64,000 nt of DNA from Agrobacterium vitis (GCF_014926405.1 NZ_JACXXJ020000005.1:2981001-3045000); one strand, 5' to 3'; numbered from the stretch's first letter, positions 9,704 to 20,455 are shown. Notes: generated by a model not told the origin, from the sequence alone. A program made the numbers and translations.

Positions 9704-10726
9704 ATGCCAAAACCTCATGACAATGATCACATGCCCTTTCCGGTTCTTGTCGGCGATATCGGCGGCACCAATGCCCGCTTCTGGATTCTCATGGATGCCC
9801 ATGCTGCGCCCAAGGAATTTGCCAATATTCACACGGCGGATTTCCCGACCATCGACCAGGCCATTCAGGATTGCATTCTCGACAAATCCGGCTTCCAGCC
9901 GCGCTCGGCCATTCTGGCTGTGGCCGGGCCGATCAAGGATGACGAAATCCCGCTGACCAATTGCCCCTGGGTCATTCGCCCCAAGGCGATGATTGCCGAT
10001 CTCGGCTTTGACGACGTGCTTGTTGTCAATGATTTCGAAGCGCAGGCGCTGGCTGCTGCCTCACTGGGACGCAACGACCGCGAACCGATCGGTCCCCTGA
10101 CCGAAACCTCGCTGAATTCCCGCGTCATTCTGGGACCTGGCACCGGGCTGGGTGTTGGCGGTCTGCTTTATACCCATCATACCTGGTTTCCGGTTCCCGG
10201 CGAAGGTGGCCATGTGGATATCGGACCGCGCAGTGACCGGGATTGGCAGATTTTTCCGCATATCGAACGGATCGAAGGCCGGATTTCCGGCGAGCAGATC
10301 CTGTGCGGGCGAGGCATCCTACATCTCTACAATGCCATCTGCGCTGCCGATGGCATTGAGCCTGTATGGACCGATCCCGCCGATGTGACCCAGCATGCCC
10401 TGAAGGGTAATGATCCGGTCTGCGTGGAAACCATGACACTGTTCGTGACCTATCTTGGCCGGATTGCCGGTGATATGGCTCTGGTTTTCATGGCCCGTGG
10501 CGGCGTTTTCCTATCCGGCGGCATTTCGCAAAAGATTATCCCCTTGCTGAAGAGCCCGGTCTTCCGGGCCGCTTTCGAGGACAAGGCCCCGCATACGGAA
10601 ATGATGAAGACCATTCCCACCTTTGTCGCCATTCACCCGCAGGCCGCCCTTTCAGGGCTGGCAGCCTATGCCCGCACCCCGTCGAGCTATGGCGTGAAGC
10701 ATGAAGGACGTCGCTGGCAGCGTTGA
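9704..10726 (+). CDS. glk: Glucokinase
   Basis: This 340-residue protein of the bacterial Glk family phosphorylates glucose at the 6-position with ATP. It has the phosphate-binding [12 protein letters not shown] at the N-terminus, [12 protein letters not shown], the [11 protein letters not shown] sugar-binding stretch and the C-terminal [12 protein letters not shown]. The start MPKPHDND was chosen over an in-frame ATG at 9692 because it matches the usual rhizobial N-terminus and has GGA about 7 bases upstream. It sits between mgsA and the ABC exporter on the same strand. Confidence 0.93.
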   Translation: MPKPHDNDHMPFPVLVGDIGGTNARFWILMDAHAAPKEFANIHTADFPTIDQAIQDCILDKSGFQPRSAILAVAGPIKDDEIPLTNCPWVIRPKAMIADLGFDDVLVVNDFEAQALAAASLGRNDREPIGPLTETSLNSRVILGPGTGLGVGGLLYTHHTWFPVPGEGGHVDIGPRSDRDWQIFPHIERIEGRISGEQILCGRGILHLYNAICAADGIEPVWTDPADVTQHALKGNDPVCVETMTLFVTYLGRIAGDMALVFMARGGVFLSGGISQKIIPLLKSPVFRAAFEDKAPHTEMMKTIPTFVAIHPQAALSGLAAYARTPSSYGVKHEGRRWQR

Positions 10727-10830
10727 TTGCGTCGCGCATTGCTCTATGGTCAAAAGCCGCCGGACTGGCTATAGACCCGCTGGCGCGGCCATGATGGTCG
10801 CTATGACCAATCGAATGGGAAAGACATTTC

Positions 10831-12621
10831 TTGCGCGACACCATCAAGACCTCCCTGCCAGAATCGTCGGAAAGCATCACGGCAGTTCTCAAGCGGGTCA
10901 TCGCCGAAAATGGCCGTGATCATGTGCGCGGCTATGTCTTCGCCATCATATGCCTGGCAACCGTAGCGCTGACAACGGCCTTTACCGCCTGGATCATGGA
11001 AACGGTGATTAACGAGGCCTTCGCCAACAAGCGCGCCGATCTGGTCTGGATCATCTGCGTCTCGATCTTCATCGCTTTCTCGCTGCGGGGCCTTGCCAGC
11101 TATGGCCAGGCGGTGGCCTTGTCCAAGATCGGCAATAACATTGTCGCGCGCTACCAGAAGCGGTTGTTCAGCCATCTGATGACGCTGTCGATGGGCTATT
11201 TCAACGAGGCCCGCTCGGCGCATCTGGCCGCCCAGGTCAGCCAGAATGTCAATGGCATCAGAGATGTTTTGAACCTGACCGTCACCTCGACGGCGCGGGA
11301 TCTGCTGAGCCTCATCGGCTTGATCGCCGTCATGCTCGCCAAGGACTGGGTGCTGACGCTGATCGTTTTCGTGGTGGCGCCTCCGGTTCTCTATTCGCTG
11401 CGCTATATTTCCAAACGGCTTCGCAAGGCGACAACGGATTCCGTCATGCTCAACAGCCGGGTGCTGGGTGCCATGCAGGAAAGCGTCCAGGGCATTGCCG
11501 TCGTCAAGGCCTTCACCATGGAAGAAGAGCTTGGCCGCAAGGTGGAGGGCATTATCGACAGTGCCGAAAGCCGCGCCAATCGCATCGCCCGTTTGAGCGA
11601 ACGCACCTCGCCGATTACCGAGAGCTTTGCCGGTCTCGCCATTGCCGCCGTCATTGCCTATGCCTCCTACCGCACCATCGCCGGTGGGATGCTGCCGGGC
11701 GCATTCTTCTCCTTCATCGCCGCCCTGCTGATGGCCTATGAGCCTGCCAAGCGGCTGGCAAAGTTGCAGATCCAGATGGAACGGGCCGTGGTCAATGCCC
11801 GGATGATCTATGCCATCCTCGACACCCAGCCACACCAGCGCGACAAGCCGGGCGCTGGCGAATTGAAGGTCAGCGAGGCCCGTATCGAGTTCAAAGACAT
11901 TCATTTCGCCTATGGCAACGGCCCTGAAATTCTGAAGGGCGTCGATATCACGGCCGAAGGCGGCAAGACCACGGCACTGGTCGGGCCATCGGGGGCCGGC
12001 AAGTCGACGATCATCACGCTGATCCCGCGCTTCTACGATCCGCCGCAGGGCCAGATCCTGATCGACGGGCAGGACATTGCCGATGTGACCAAGGCCTCGC
12101 TGCGCAAGCATATCGCCTATGTGTCGCAGCATCCCTATCTGTTTGAAGGCACGATCCGCGACAATATCCGCTATGGCCGTCCCGACGCCACCGATGCCGA
12201 CGTGGAAGAAGCTGCCCGCCTTGCCCATGCGCATGATTTCATCCTGGCGCAGCCCTATGGCTATGAAACACCGGTGGGTGAAAACGGCCTGACGCTGTCC
12301 GGTGGCCAGCGCCAGCGCCTATCGATTGCCCGCGCTCTGGTGCGCAACGCGCCGATCCTGCTTCTGGACGAAGCAACATCCGCTCTCGACACCGAATCGG
12401 AAGCCGCCGTACAGAAGGCATTGGACGAAGCCATGAACGGCCGGACTGTCGTGGTCATCGCGCACAGGCTGTCCACCGTGGTCAAAGCCGACAAGATCGT
12501 CGTGATGCAAGATGGCCGGGTGGTCGAAATGGGCAACCACAGGACACTGACGGAAAGGCCGGAGGGGCTTTACGCCCGGCTGAACAATATGCAGGCAACC
12601 AATGGAAGTCCTTCACTGTAA
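10831..12621 (+). CDS. MsbA-like ABC exporter (fused permease and ATPase)
   Basis: This 596-residue half-transporter has six N-terminal membrane helices (about 30-320), then an ATPase domain with Walker [10 protein letters not shown] (about 390), Q-loop [11 protein letters not shown], signature [15 protein letters not shown], Walker B ILLLDEAT and the H-loop IAHRLSTV. It should act as a homodimer exporting a lipid or other hydrophobic substrate; MsbA (lipid A) is the closest well-known relative, but the substrate is not set by sequence. The only sensible start is TTG at 10831, because a stop at 10804 blocks upstream extension. dapB follows 43 bases later. Confidence 0.88.
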   Translation: MRDTIKTSLPESSESITAVLKRVIAENGRDHVRGYVFAIICLATVALTTAFTAWIMETVINEAFANKRADLVWIICVSIFIAFSLRGLASYGQAVALSKIGNNIVARYQKRLFSHLMTLSMGYFNEARSAHLAAQVSQNVNGIRDVLNLTVTSTARDLLSLIGLIAVMLAKDWVLTLIVFVVAPPVLYSLRYISKRLRKATTDSVMLNSRVLGAMQESVQGIAVVKAFTMEEELGRKVEGIIDSAESRANRIARLSERTSPITESFAGLAIAAVIAYASYRTIAGGMLPGAFFSFIAALLMAYEPAKRLAKLQIQMERAVVNARMIYAILDTQPHQRDKPGAGELKVSEARIEFKDIHFAYGNGPEILKGVDITAEGGKTTALVGPSGAGKSTIITLIPRFYDPPQGQILIDGQDIADVTKASLRKHIAYVSQHPYLFEGTIRDNIRYGRPDATDADVEEAARLAHAHDFILAQPYGYETPVGENGLTLSGGQRQRLSIARALVRNAPILLLDEATSALDTESEAAVQKALDEAMNGRTVVVIAHRLSTVVKADKIVVMQDGRVVEMGNHRTLTERPEGLYARLNNMQATNGSPSL

Positions 12622-12664
12622 GCACAAAGCCTGCGGAGAAGGACGGATGAGGACGGAGAGAGGC

Positions 12665-13519
12665 ATGACAGTTGCATTGAACACCGGTCCGACACAGACT
12701 GGCCCGATGAAGCTGGTCGTGGTTGGCGTCAGCGGACGCATGGGGCAAGCTCTGGTGCGGATCATCTGCGAGACGCAGGGTGCCGTGCTGCATGCGGCGG
12801 TGGGTCGTCCGGGCTCCGCCTCGATTGGCCGGGATGCCGGTGATCTGGCCGGCGTCGGTCCACTGGGTGTTCCCGTCACCGACGATGCATTGGCCGCCTT
12901 CGTCAATGCCGATGGGGTGATCGACTTTACCAGACCGGAAACCTCGGTGGAATTTGCCGCCTTGGCAGCCCAGGCCCGCATCGTTCATATCATCGGCACC
13001 ACGGGATGCTCACCAGTTGATGAGGCGAAGTTCGAGGCGGCAGCGCGCCATGCCAGAATCGTCAAATCCGGTAATATGAGCCTAGGTGTTAATCTGCTCT
13101 CTGTTCTGGTTGCCCAGGCGGCAAAGGCTCTGGAGGCCTCCGGCTGGGATATCGAAGTGCTGGAAATGCACCACAAACACAAGGTCGATGCGCCCTCAGG
13201 CACCGCCCTTCTTCTGGGTGAAGCCGCCGCCAAGGGGCGTGGCGTCGACCTCAAGGACAACGCCGTCAAAGTGCGCGACGGACATACCGGGGCGCGTGCG
13301 CCCGGATCGATCGGCTTTGCAACGCTGCGCGGTGGCTCTGTCATCGGCGAACATTCCGTTCTGCTGGCTGGCGAAGGCGAGATCGTCACGCTCTCCCATA
13401 GCGCCGGCGACCGTTCAATCTTTGCACGCGGCGCGGTCAAGGCCGCGCTCTGGGCGCAGGACAAGAAACCCGGCCTTTATTCCATGCTCGATGTTCTCGG
13501 GCTTTCATCTCCGCAATAA
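12665..13519 (+). CDS. dapB: 4-hydroxy-tetrahydrodipicolinate reductase
   Basis: This 284-residue enzyme catalyses the second step of the diaminopimelate/lysine branch. It has the dinucleotide motif [15 protein letters not shown], the central GTTGCSP, the catalytic/substrate stretch [20 protein letters not shown] and a C-terminal REG-like segment ([16 protein letters not shown]). The start MTVALN has GGAGAG 6 bases upstream; an in-frame ATG at 12602 would overlap the exporter without such a site. The product feeds both peptidoglycan and lysine. gpmA follows after 34 bases. Confidence 0.93.
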   Translation: MTVALNTGPTQTGPMKLVVVGVSGRMGQALVRIICETQGAVLHAAVGRPGSASIGRDAGDLAGVGPLGVPVTDDALAAFVNADGVIDFTRPETSVEFAALAAQARIVHIIGTTGCSPVDEAKFEAAARHARIVKSGNMSLGVNLLSVLVAQAAKALEASGWDIEVLEMHHKHKVDAPSGTALLLGEAAAKGRGVDLKDNAVKVRDGHTGARAPGSIGFATLRGGSVIGEHSVLLAGEGEIVTLSHSAGDRSIFARGAVKAALWAQDKKPGLYSMLDVLGLSSPQ

Positions 13520-13553
13520 TGTTTCCAGTAACGTCAATGAGAGGATTTTGTCG

Positions 13554-14189
13554 ATGACCGGTACCCTCGTGCTCGTGCGCCATGGCCAGAGCGATTGGAA
13601 TTTGAAGAACCTGTTCACCGGTTGGCGTGATCCCGACCTGACCGACCTTGGCGTGCAGGAAGCCAATGCCGGCGGCAAGGCGCTAAAGGATTACGGCATT
13701 CAATTCGATATCGCCTTTACGTCCGATCTTTCCCGCGCTCAGAAGACCTGCGGTATCATTCTCGACAATCTTGGTCAGTCCGGCCTTGAAACCATCCGCG
13801 ATCAGGCGCTCAACGAGCGCGATTATGGCGATCTTTCCGGCCTCAACAAGGATGACGCCCGCGCCAAATGGGGCGAAGAACAGGTGCATATCTGGCGCCG
13901 TTCCTACGACATTCCGCCACCGGGCGGCGAAAGCCTGCGCGATACCGGCGCCCGCGTCTGGCCCTATTACCTCACCGAAATCCTGCCGCGCGTGCTGCGG
14001 GGCGAAAAGGTGCTGGTGGCGGCCCACGGCAATTCACTGCGCTCGCTGGTGATGGTGCTGGACAAGCTGACCAAGGAACAGATCCTCAGCGTCAATCTCG
14101 CCACCGGCGTGCCGATGGTCTACAAGCTGAACGCCGATTCCACCGTGGCTTCCAAGGACGTGCTGGGCGACATGTCCGGCGCGCATTGA
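13554..14189 (+). CDS. gpmA: 2,3-bisphosphoglycerate-dependent phosphoglycerate mutase
   Basis: This 211-residue enzyme interconverts 3- and 2-phosphoglycerate in glycolysis. The histidine phosphatase signature [10 protein letters not shown] is at residues 6-15 with the phospho-accepting His. Other active-site parts are [16 protein letters not shown] and [12 protein letters not shown] (second His). This is the short alphaproteobacterial form. The ATG at 13554 has AGAGGA about 7 bases upstream. A strong hairpin terminator follows 33 bases after the stop and ends the mgsA-to-gpmA run. Confidence 0.95.
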   Translation: MTGTLVLVRHGQSDWNLKNLFTGWRDPDLTDLGVQEANAGGKALKDYGIQFDIAFTSDLSRAQKTCGIILDNLGQSGLETIRDQALNERDYGDLSGLNKDDARAKWGEEQVHIWRRSYDIPPPGGESLRDTGARVWPYYLTEILPRVLRGEKVLVAAHGNSLRSLVMVLDKLTKEQILSVNLATGVPMVYKLNADSTVASKDVLGDMSGAH

Positions 14190-14222
14190 GCGCGGTTCAG
14201 CAATTTTAAATCAATCTCATCA

Positions 14223-14251
14223 GGGCTCCTCCAAGAGGAGCCCTTATTTTT
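14223..14251. terminator. Intrinsic terminator, bidirectional, gpmA / convergent protease gene
   Basis: A perfect 9-base stem GGGCTCCTC / GAGGAGCCC (14223-14231 and 14235-14243) with a 3-base loop is followed by TTATTTTT on the plus strand. It lies between the gpmA stop and the stop of the convergent gene. Confidence 0.88.
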
Positions 14252-14780
14252 GACTGAGCTTCAACTGGCCATCTTCAACTTTGTAGCTGCCGAGTTGTTT
14301 CAGGAATGTCATGCCGATCAGCGTACCGGACAGTGCCTTGTCTTTCAGCACCATGGCTTGAACCTGCGTAGCACGCACCCCGCCAACCTCCACCCGGTCA
14401 AGCGTCACCACCGCAGCCAAAGTGTCGCCATTGGCGGTATTGACCTTGTATTTGAAATTCAGATCATTGCCGCTGAAGCCAAGCCTGCGGGCGGTGGTCT
14501 CGTTAATGGCAACCGTGCTTGCGCCGGTATCGATCATCGCATCGACGGTTTTGCCGTTGATGCGGAAGGGCGCGATGAAATGGCCCCGGCCATCGGCCTT
14601 CAGGATCGCCTGACCTGAACCGGCGACCGGCTGCGGTGCGACCGCGAGACGGGTTGCCTCAAGGCTTGCCGCCTGCGATGACTTTTCCGGCGCGGTGTGC
14701 GTCCTGTCCTGCAAATAGGCAGGCAATTGCGTGGCGACGAGGACTGTCAGACCGGCAAAGACCAGAACCCTCATCAGCAT
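14244..14780 (-). CDS. Membrane-anchored retropepsin-like aspartic protease (TIGR02281 family)
   Basis: This 178-residue protein has an N-terminal membrane anchor (LVFAGLTVLVATQLPAYL), a linker of about 45 residues, then one pepsin-like domain. The catalytic motif is AMIDTGASTVAIN, and the second half carries GTLIGMTFLKQLGSY. Such clan AA proteins act as dimers in the periplasm; substrates are unknown. The ATG at 14780 has GGGAG 9 bases upstream; a longer frame to 14870 lacks a ribosome site. It converges with gpmA across a shared terminator. Confidence 0.82.
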   Translation of the reverse strand: MLMRVLVFAGLTVLVATQLPAYLQDRTHTAPEKSSQAASLEATRLAVAPQPVAGSGQAILKADGRGHFIAPFRINGKTVDAMIDTGASTVAINETTARRLGFSGNDLNFKYKVNTANGDTLAAVVTLDRVEVGGVRATQVQAMVLKDKALSGTLIGMTFLKQLGSYKVEDGQLKLSQK

Positions 14781-14909
14781 CGCGTTAATCTCCCACCGTT
14801 TTGAAGATAAAAACGCTGATGGGCTTTCACTCCGGTTAACATCACCGTTCAAAAGCAAACCCCGACGCAAGAAGCACCGGGGTCGAGGCCGTTCATCATT
14901 AAAAAAGCT

Positions 14910-15539
14910 TTACTTGGTGCCGTACATCCGGTCGCCAGCATCGCCGAGACCTGGCACGATATAACCCTGCTCATTCAAATGACTATCAATCGAAGCCGTA
15001 AAGATCGGCACGTCGGGATGGGCTTCGCGGAAATGTTTCAAACCTTCAGGGGCTGCCAACAGGCAGACGAAGCGCAGGTTCTTCGCTCCCCGTTCCTTCA
15101 GCTTATCGACGGCAGCGATTGAAGAATTACCGGTGGCCAGCATCGGATCGACGACAATCACCAGCCGCTCCGACAGGTTTTCCGGGGCCTTGAAGTAATA
15201 TTCGACCGGCTGCAAAGTCTCGTGATCGCGGTAGACGCCGACATGCGAAACACGAGCGGAGGGAACCAGATCCAGCATGCCTTCCAACAGGCCGTTTCCG
15301 GCACGCAGAATGGAGGCGAACACCAGCTTCTTGCCTTCCAGCACCGGCGCTTCCATTTCCACCATCGGCGTTTCGATGGTTTCCACGGTCAGCTCCAGAT
15401 CGCGGGTCACTTCATAGCAGAGCAGCGTCGAGATTTCCCGCAGCAGCCGGCGAAAGCCCGCCGTCGAGGTTTCCTTGCGGCGCATAAAGGTCAGCTTGTG
15501 CTGCACCAGGGGGTGATTGATGACTGTGACGCCGTCCAT
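14910..15539 (-). CDS. upp: Uracil phosphoribosyltransferase
   Basis: This 209-residue enzyme makes UMP from uracil and PRPP. It has the N-terminal [19 protein letters not shown], the PRPP loop [12 protein letters not shown] and the C-terminal uracil-binding [16 protein letters not shown]. It is the third gene of a deoB-add-upp nucleoside salvage group on the minus strand, 84 bases after add. Length equals the family norm. Confidence 0.95.
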   Translation of the reverse strand: MDGVTVINHPLVQHKLTFMRRKETSTAGFRRLLREISTLLCYEVTRDLELTVETIETPMVEMEAPVLEGKKLVFASILRAGNGLLEGMLDLVPSARVSHVGVYRDHETLQPVEYYFKAPENLSERLVIVVDPMLATGNSSIAAVDKLKERGAKNLRFVCLLAAPEGLKHFREAHPDVPIFTASIDSHLNEQGYIVPGLGDAGDRMYGTK

Positions 15540-15623
15540 GGGAAACCTCTTGTCTCTTCCGCTCTATTCCTGACTGTGATGTTTCTTCCAACGAATCGGT
15601 GGGATGAGCAAGGCTTACAGCCG

Positions 15624-16622
15624 TTAAATCGCTGCCTCATCCCCAGAACCAGCCGCTTGCAACCGCTGCAACAGGTTTTGGCGGGTCGTCTCATCCACGA
15701 AAGCCGCTTCGATGGCCGTTCGCGTCATCGCATTGATCTCCGCCTCCGAAAATCCCATCGAAGCGGCGATGGCATAGTCATTGGCCAGCGATGTGGCGAA
15801 AAACGGCGGATCGTCAGAATTGATGCATACCCGCACGCCAGCATCAGTCAGGTCGCGCATGGGATGGCTGGCATAATCCTCAAACACTTTAAGGGCGATA
15901 TTGGAGGCGGGGCAGACTTCCAGCACAACGCCCTCATCCGCCAGTCGCTGCACCAGATCGGCATCCTCAATCGCGCGCACGCCATGGCCAATCCGGCTTG
16001 GGCGCACCAGATCCAGCGCGTCACGAACGCTGAAAGCTCCACAGAGTTCGCCAGCATGGATGGTAATGCCGTAGCCCGCCTCACGGGCGATGTCGAAGGC
16101 CGGGGCGTAATCCGCCACCCTATTCATCCGCTCCTCACCCGCCATGTTGAAACCGGTGATCAGCGGATGATGGTAATCGGCCAGCCATTTCGCCCGACGC
16201 AAGACGTTTTCCGGCCCCAGATGCCGTTCACCGATAATCACCATCCGGCATTCGATACCGGTCTTGGCCCGTGCAGCGACAATGCCTTCCGCCAGCCCTT
16301 CGATATAGGCTTCGGCGGACAATCCTACCGCCTCGCCGTGATCAGGCGAAACGAATAGCTCGCTATAGATCGTATTGACGCCCGCCAGTTCGCTCAGATA
16401 GGCCTCGGCCAGGGCGGCGAAATCCTCCTCCGTGCGAAACACCGAGGCGACAAAATCATAGGCGGCTATGAAACTGGTGAAATCCTCCCAGACATAGACG
16501 CCATTGCGGATGAAGCTGCTGGCGTCAATGCCGTATTTCTCGGCTTGGGCCGCGACCAGAGCCGGAGGTGCCGCGCCTTCGATATGGCAATGCAATTCGG
16601 CCTTCAACAGCAATGCGGTCAT
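15624..16622 (-). CDS. add: Adenosine deaminase
   Basis: This 332-residue zinc hydrolase of the adenosine/AMP deaminase family has metal ligands HxH in ELHCHIEG (residues 10-17), His in ITIHAGE and Asp in NSDDPPFF. It deaminates adenosine to inosine. Some bacterial relatives prefer adenine, and this cannot be excluded. Its ATG overlaps the deoB stop by 4 bases, indicating coupling with phosphopentomutase, which fits nucleoside catabolism. Confidence 0.92.
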   Translation of the reverse strand: MTALLLKAELHCHIEGAAPPALVAAQAEKYGIDASSFIRNGVYVWEDFTSFIAAYDFVASVFRTEEDFAALAEAYLSELAGVNTIYSELFVSPDHGEAVGLSAEAYIEGLAEGIVAARAKTGIECRMVIIGERHLGPENVLRRAKWLADYHHPLITGFNMAGEERMNRVADYAPAFDIAREAGYGITIHAGELCGAFSVRDALDLVRPSRIGHGVRAIEDADLVQRLADEGVVLEVCPASNIALKVFEDYASHPMRDLTDAGVRVCINSDDPPFFATSLANDYAIAASMGFSEAEINAMTRTAIEAAFVDETTRQNLLQRLQAAGSGDEAAI

Positions 16623-17839
16623 AGGAAACTCCCGCCATGGCGACCCGGAGCAATGCCGAGATGGGCCGCAATTGTCTCACCGATATCGGCATAGGTGTCG
16701 CGAATGCCGATGGAACGCGCCCGGATGCCGGGACCGAACGCCATGATCGGCACCCGCTCACGGGTATGGTCGGTGCCGCGCCAGGTCGGATCACAGCCAT
16801 GATCGGCGGTCAGGATCACCATGTCGCCGGGGATAAGCTTGCGATAGACATCCGGCAGCCAGAGATCGAAGGCTTCCAGCGCTGCGGCATAGCCCGGCAC
16901 ATCGCGGCGATGGCCGTACAGCATGTCGAAATCAACAAAATTGGTGAAGACCAGATCGCCGTCCGCTGCCTCATCCATCACCGCCAGCGTCGTCTCCATC
17001 AGTGCGGCATTGCCATTCGCCTTGATTTCGCGGCCAGTCCCCTGATGGGCGAAGATATCGCCGATCTTGCCGATGGCATGTACCGTGCGACCCGCTTCAC
17101 TCAGCCGATCGAGCAAAGTCGGCTCTGGAGGCGGCACCGAATAATCCCGCCGATTGCCGGTACGCTGGAAATTCGAAGCGCTATTGCCGATAAAGGGGCG
17201 GGCGATCACCCGGCCTATCTTGTAGGGAGTGAGCAGTTCCCGGACCATTTCGCAGAGCCGCAGCAAACGCTCCAACCCGAACACATGCTCATGGGCGGCA
17301 ATCTGGAAGACGCTATCGGAGGATGTATAGCAGATCGGCTGGCCCGTGCGGCAATGCTCCTCACCCAAGCGGGCCAGGATGTCGGTGCCAGAGGCATGAC
17401 AATTGCCGAGAATGCCGGGAAGATCGGCGCGTTTGCAAATCTCAGCGACGAGATCGGCAGGAAAGGCATCGCCTTCTTGCGGGAAATAACCCCAGTCGAA
17501 CATGACAGGTGTACCAGCGATTTCCCAATGGCCAGACGGTGTATCCTTGCCCCGGGAAATTTCATTGGCCGCACCGTACAGACCAAAGACCCGCTCCGGC
17601 AAGGCCATGCCCGCAGGCAGGCTACCGCTGGCCAGACTGGCAATCTGCAACAAGCCCAGCGCCGATAGGTTCGGCAACATCAGCGGCCCGGCCCGCAGGC
17701 CATCGCGGTCTCCGGCACCGGCGGCGCAGAACTCGGCAATGTGGCCCAGCGTATCGGCCCCGTCATCGCCATAGGCTGGCGCATCGGGGGCACCACCGAC
17801 ACCAAAGGAATCGAGAACAAACAGAAAGGCCCGCGCCAT
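16619..17839 (-). CDS. deoB: Phosphopentomutase
   Basis: This 406-residue alkaline-phosphatase-superfamily mutase interconverts (deoxy)ribose-1- and -5-phosphate. It has N-terminal [16 protein letters not shown] (metal Asp), [13 protein letters not shown], and C-terminal [23 protein letters not shown] with the metal-binding Asp/His. It is the first gene of the deoB-add-upp operon. It is separated by 147 bases from the downstream ends of the pilus minor-pilin genes, which lie on the same strand upstream. Confidence 0.95.
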   Translation of the reverse strand: MARAFLFVLDSFGVGGAPDAPAYGDDGADTLGHIAEFCAAGAGDRDGLRAGPLMLPNLSALGLLQIASLASGSLPAGMALPERVFGLYGAANEISRGKDTPSGHWEIAGTPVMFDWGYFPQEGDAFPADLVAEICKRADLPGILGNCHASGTDILARLGEEHCRTGQPICYTSSDSVFQIAAHEHVFGLERLLRLCEMVRELLTPYKIGRVIARPFIGNSASNFQRTGNRRDYSVPPPEPTLLDRLSEAGRTVHAIGKIGDIFAHQGTGREIKANGNAALMETTLAVMDEAADGDLVFTNFVDFDMLYGHRRDVPGYAAALEAFDLWLPDVYRKLIPGDMVILTADHGCDPTWRGTDHTRERVPIMAFGPGIRARSIGIRDTYADIGETIAAHLGIAPGRHGGSFL

Positions 17840-17986
17840 GCTTCACCCATCATGCCCTGCCGTATCCTGCGCTTCACCATGCATCGCTTCGGGATTCAGA
17901 TGAAATCAGGCCGTATCAGGCAGTTGACTATCAATCGGACGGATTGAATAGACATTTAGACAGGCAATGGCAAATCCCCCTTCGGA

Positions 17987-18571
17987 TTAGCAATCAGAGC
18001 AAGCAATCTCGCCGTTTTCCCGCTGACGGAAGTAATAATCCCTGGCGATGGTAATTGTGCTGACGCTTGATCCGGTAAATCCAGGCAGATAGGTGACAAG
18101 CTCATGGGGAATGGTCAGTTCCGCGTGGACGAAAAAGGCATTGGCGGCGGCCATGCCGGACGGAAGCGTCACCGTTGCACCGGTTGCATAGGGTTTGGAG
18201 CCGTCCTGCGCCCAGGACCAGGCAATCGTCGCCTTGACATTGCTGTCCACCTTGATGCCGGTGATCTTCAGCGTATAGCCTGTCGTCGCAGTCGGGGCGA
18301 ACATGGCCTTCAGCACATCCGGCATGTTCGCCAGAAAGGTCTTATCGACCGTTTTCTGCTTGCGCGCCACGATATCGGCGATGGCCCCGGCGCTGGTGGT
18401 GGCGCGCTGCGACACGCTGAGCGCCATGGTAAGCTCAAACGCCCCCAGATAGAGAACCAGCAACAAGGGCACGATCAGCGCAAATTCCACCGCGCCGACA
18501 CCGGAACGATCCAGCGCCAACAGCCGGAACGGTCTGCATAGAAGCAAAATCAGGGCGGGTTTCGACCTCAT
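17987..18571 (-). CDS. TadE-like minor pilin / pseudopilin (second of pair)
   Basis: This 194-residue protein has the TadE-type N-terminus DRSGVGAVEFALIVPLLLVLYLGAFELTMAL (about residues 21-50): a Gly-Ala-Val-Glu-Phe processing region followed by one hydrophobic helix. The remainder is a periplasmic domain ending with a CSDC cysteine pair. In Tad systems TadE/TadF pseudopilins are processed by the prepilin peptidase and help assemble Flp fibres. It overlaps the upstream TadE-like gene by 4 bases. Confidence 0.85.
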   Translation of the reverse strand: MRSKPALILLLCRPFRLLALDRSGVGAVEFALIVPLLLVLYLGAFELTMALSVSQRATTSAGAIADIVARKQKTVDKTFLANMPDVLKAMFAPTATTGYTLKITGIKVDSNVKATIAWSWAQDGSKPYATGATVTLPSGMAAANAFFVHAELTIPHELVTYLPGFTGSSVSTITIARDYYFRQRENGEIACSDC

Positions 18572-19191
18572 GGATAATTCTCATTTTGGAAGGCCAAGGT
18601 CGATACGATCAGGTAATCGGAATTGCTGGAAACACCAGGGCGGTGGATCGTGGCAATATAGGGCCGGACGAGATCGGTGGTGACCGGCCAATAATAAAAG
18701 GCACGCAGCATATTGATCGAGCTTGCCCCGCCAGGCGTGAAGGCAAAACTGGATGTATCAAGGCTACCGGATGTGGTGGCAATTGTGGTGGGCATGGCGG
18801 AGAAAGCCGTATACGTGCGCACATCGAGCCAGAGCCGGTTGGGCGTTGCGACTTCCGCAGCATCGCAGGTGAGGAGAAAGGAAATCTCGTTGCAGAACAG
18901 CTGGCGGAATTCCGTCGCCGTCTTGTCGGTGCTACGGGCCTGGTTATAGGTGATATTGCCGGTGCGCAATTGCCTGCCGAGCGTATCGACCGCTGCATTG
19001 ACGGTCTGTTCGGCGATGAAAGCCACGAATGTTTCAAGAATGGCAAAAATGATCAGGAAATAAGGAATGGCCAGAATGGCGAATTCGATGGCCGCCGATC
19101 CGTCACGGGAGCGACGCAAACGCCTGGCCACTAATCTCCATCTGCGCCATCGTCCGTTGCTTTTGTCACGAGTGCCATATGGAAAGACCAT
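18568..19191 (-). CDS. TadE-like minor pilin / pseudopilin (first of pair)
   Basis: This 207-residue protein has an Arg-rich N-terminus followed by the TadE motif SRDGSAAIEFAILAIPYFLIIFAILETFVAF (about 28-58). The periplasmic part has two Cys (LFCNEISFLLTCDAAE). It is translationally coupled with the next TadE-like gene. Both are transcribed away from the flp-cpa cluster, yet they clearly belong to the same pilus system. Whether this one corresponds to TadE or TadF cannot be told from sequence alone. Confidence 0.85.
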   Translation of the reverse strand: MVFPYGTRDKSNGRWRRWRLVARRLRRSRDGSAAIEFAILAIPYFLIIFAILETFVAFIAEQTVNAAVDTLGRQLRTGNITYNQARSTDKTATEFRQLFCNEISFLLTCDAAEVATPNRLWLDVRTYTAFSAMPTTIATTSGSLDTSSFAFTPGGASSINMLRAFYYWPVTTDLVRPYIATIHRPGVSSNSDYLIVSTLAFQNENYP

Positions 19192-19416
19192 TGCTGAATG
19201 CCGGTTGTTGTGCCTGATAGCAAGCTAGGGCTGGATCTATTTAATTTCCGTTGCCGAATTCCTTCAGTTTGAACAGGATGATACGGAAACGAGCAAAAAA
19301 TTAATTTTAGATATTCTGAATAAATTCATATTATTACTGCATGATTTCTTATGCAGGAGTTGGGCGCGTAACGATAGGGCAGTTAAAGTTTCACTGTCTC
19401 GCGCAGCGTCTTGCCG

Positions 19417-19863
19417 CTATTGGCCGGTTCCGCTGGACGCACTATTGCTGGAAGACGCATCTCCAGTGGAATTTCCAGACTGCGAATGCTGCTCGCAGCT
19501 TGGCGTGCAGGACAGGACCGTGCGTTGCGTCTGTTTGTACAGCCGAACTGTATTGGCTTCATCGATAGAGACAAGAATACGCTCGTCGAAAATGGCATTG
19601 CCCTGGCTGTCGAGCAGAACCAAATTCGTCGTTCCGAAGCTACGCCCTGTCAGCACGATGGTTTTTGGGTCGGCCACGGTGGCATCGGCGACTTTCTCAT
19701 TGCCGATGATGACCTTGCTGACCGGCCGGTCGAGTTTGAGAATGCGGGCCTGATTCATCACCACGCGCAAAAGCGGGTCTTCAGCATGCGCTGTGCCGGG
19801 AACTGTCGCCATTCCGGCAAGCAAAAACGCAAAACAGCAGCGAAACAACATCGGCAGCGCCAT
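19417..19863 (-). CDS. Secreted protein with secretin N-terminal (CpaC/RcpA N) domain
   Basis: This 148-residue protein has a signal peptide (MLFRCCFAFLLAGMATVPGTAHA) and one domain resembling the N-terminal pilus-formation domain of CpaC: ILKLDRPVSKVIIGNEKVADATVADPKTIVLTGRSFGTTNL. It lacks the secretin barrel. A short Cys pair (SCTPSCEQ) and a Ser/Gly/Asn-rich tail follow. The start at 19863 has GAGAG 11 bases upstream; an ATG at 19872 is too close to it. It is divergent from flp1 and probably helps secretin assembly, by context only. Confidence 0.78.
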   Translation of the reverse strand: MALPMLFRCCFAFLLAGMATVPGTAHAEDPLLRVVMNQARILKLDRPVSKVIIGNEKVADATVADPKTIVLTGRSFGTTNLVLLDSQGNAIFDERILVSIDEANTVRLYKQTQRTVLSCTPSCEQHSQSGNSTGDASSSNSASSGTGQ

Positions 19864-20239
19864 GGAAAACATTTCTCTCGTGCAGATCAGGACCACAGAT
19901 TGAGATAAAATGGTAAATGAACCATAAAGCCATCGTCTCCTCTCAGGACATCATACGGTTCATCTCGTGATAAATACGCGCATGTTCGCGGCCATAACTG
20001 ACACATACTTGCATAATTTCGCATGTAAACATGCTGTAGACTGGCCTTTTTCCGGAGTGAATACAATTTTCCCGACTATCTTTCAGCTTCATTTACCACA
20101 CTGAAATCAAGCTGCCGTTCAAGGATAATTAACTTGTTTTCTTAAGGCGATAGCAATGCGGCGAACTGTAATTTCAGTTCAACCGGACAACAAAAAACAG
20201 TTGGCGGACAAAATAAACCTTATGAAGCAGGAGAAGAGC
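19864..20239. other. Divergent intergenic region between secretin-N protein and flp1
   Basis: These 376 AT-rich bases must hold promoters for the divergent pilus genes. Visible features are the 14-base inverted repeat GCATGTAAACATGC at 20021-20034, a CTTAAGG site at 20141-20147 and a short inverted repeat GAACTG-6-CAGTTC at 20163-20180. I cannot assign a clear sigma70 pair. Confidence 0.5.
20021..20034. promoter_or_regulatory. 14-base inverted repeat, possible operator
   Basis: GCATGT-AA-ACATGC is a perfect inverted repeat midway between the two divergent pilus genes. Its position suits a regulator of both, but no known binding motif is matched with confidence. Confidence 0.3.
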
Positions 20240-20425
20240 ATGTCCAAGATTTTCGCACGTTTTATGAAGGATGAATCCGGCGCGACCGCCATCGAATACG
20301 GCCTGATCGCCGCTCTGATTTCCGTGGCCCTGGTTGCTGGTGCAACGTCACTCGGCTCGAGCTTGAACAACACGTTCACCAATCTGACTACGCAGATGAA
20401 TAAGGCGGCTACCGCATCCAAGTAA
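20240..20425 (+). CDS. flp: Flp-family type IVb pilin, copy 1
   Basis: This 61-residue prepilin has a leader MSKIFARFMKDESG and the Flp motif ATAIEYGLIAALISVALVAGA. Cleavage by the prepilin peptidase is expected after Gly14, with Glu at mature position +5 and the adjacent Tyr. The hydrophobic helix forms the fibre core. GGAGAAG lies about 5 bases before the ATG at 20240; the frame open from 20156 has no upstream site. It is 52/61 identical to the second copy 187 bases downstream. Confidence 0.93.
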   Translation: MSKIFARFMKDESGATAIEYGLIAALISVALVAGATSLGSSLNNTFTNLTTQMNKAATASK

Positions 20426-20455
20426 GCTTATTCCCAAATCCGAAAGGCTATTGGG

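Noticed and set aside
10801..12234. 477-codon open frame antisense to the ABC exporter
   Set aside because: The plus strand encodes a complete exporter with all ATPase motifs; the antisense product is His/Asp-rich nonsense.
13086..13553. 156-codon in-frame extension upstream of gpmA
   Set aside because: It overlaps dapB in another frame, and gpmA has a normal start and ribosome site at 13554.
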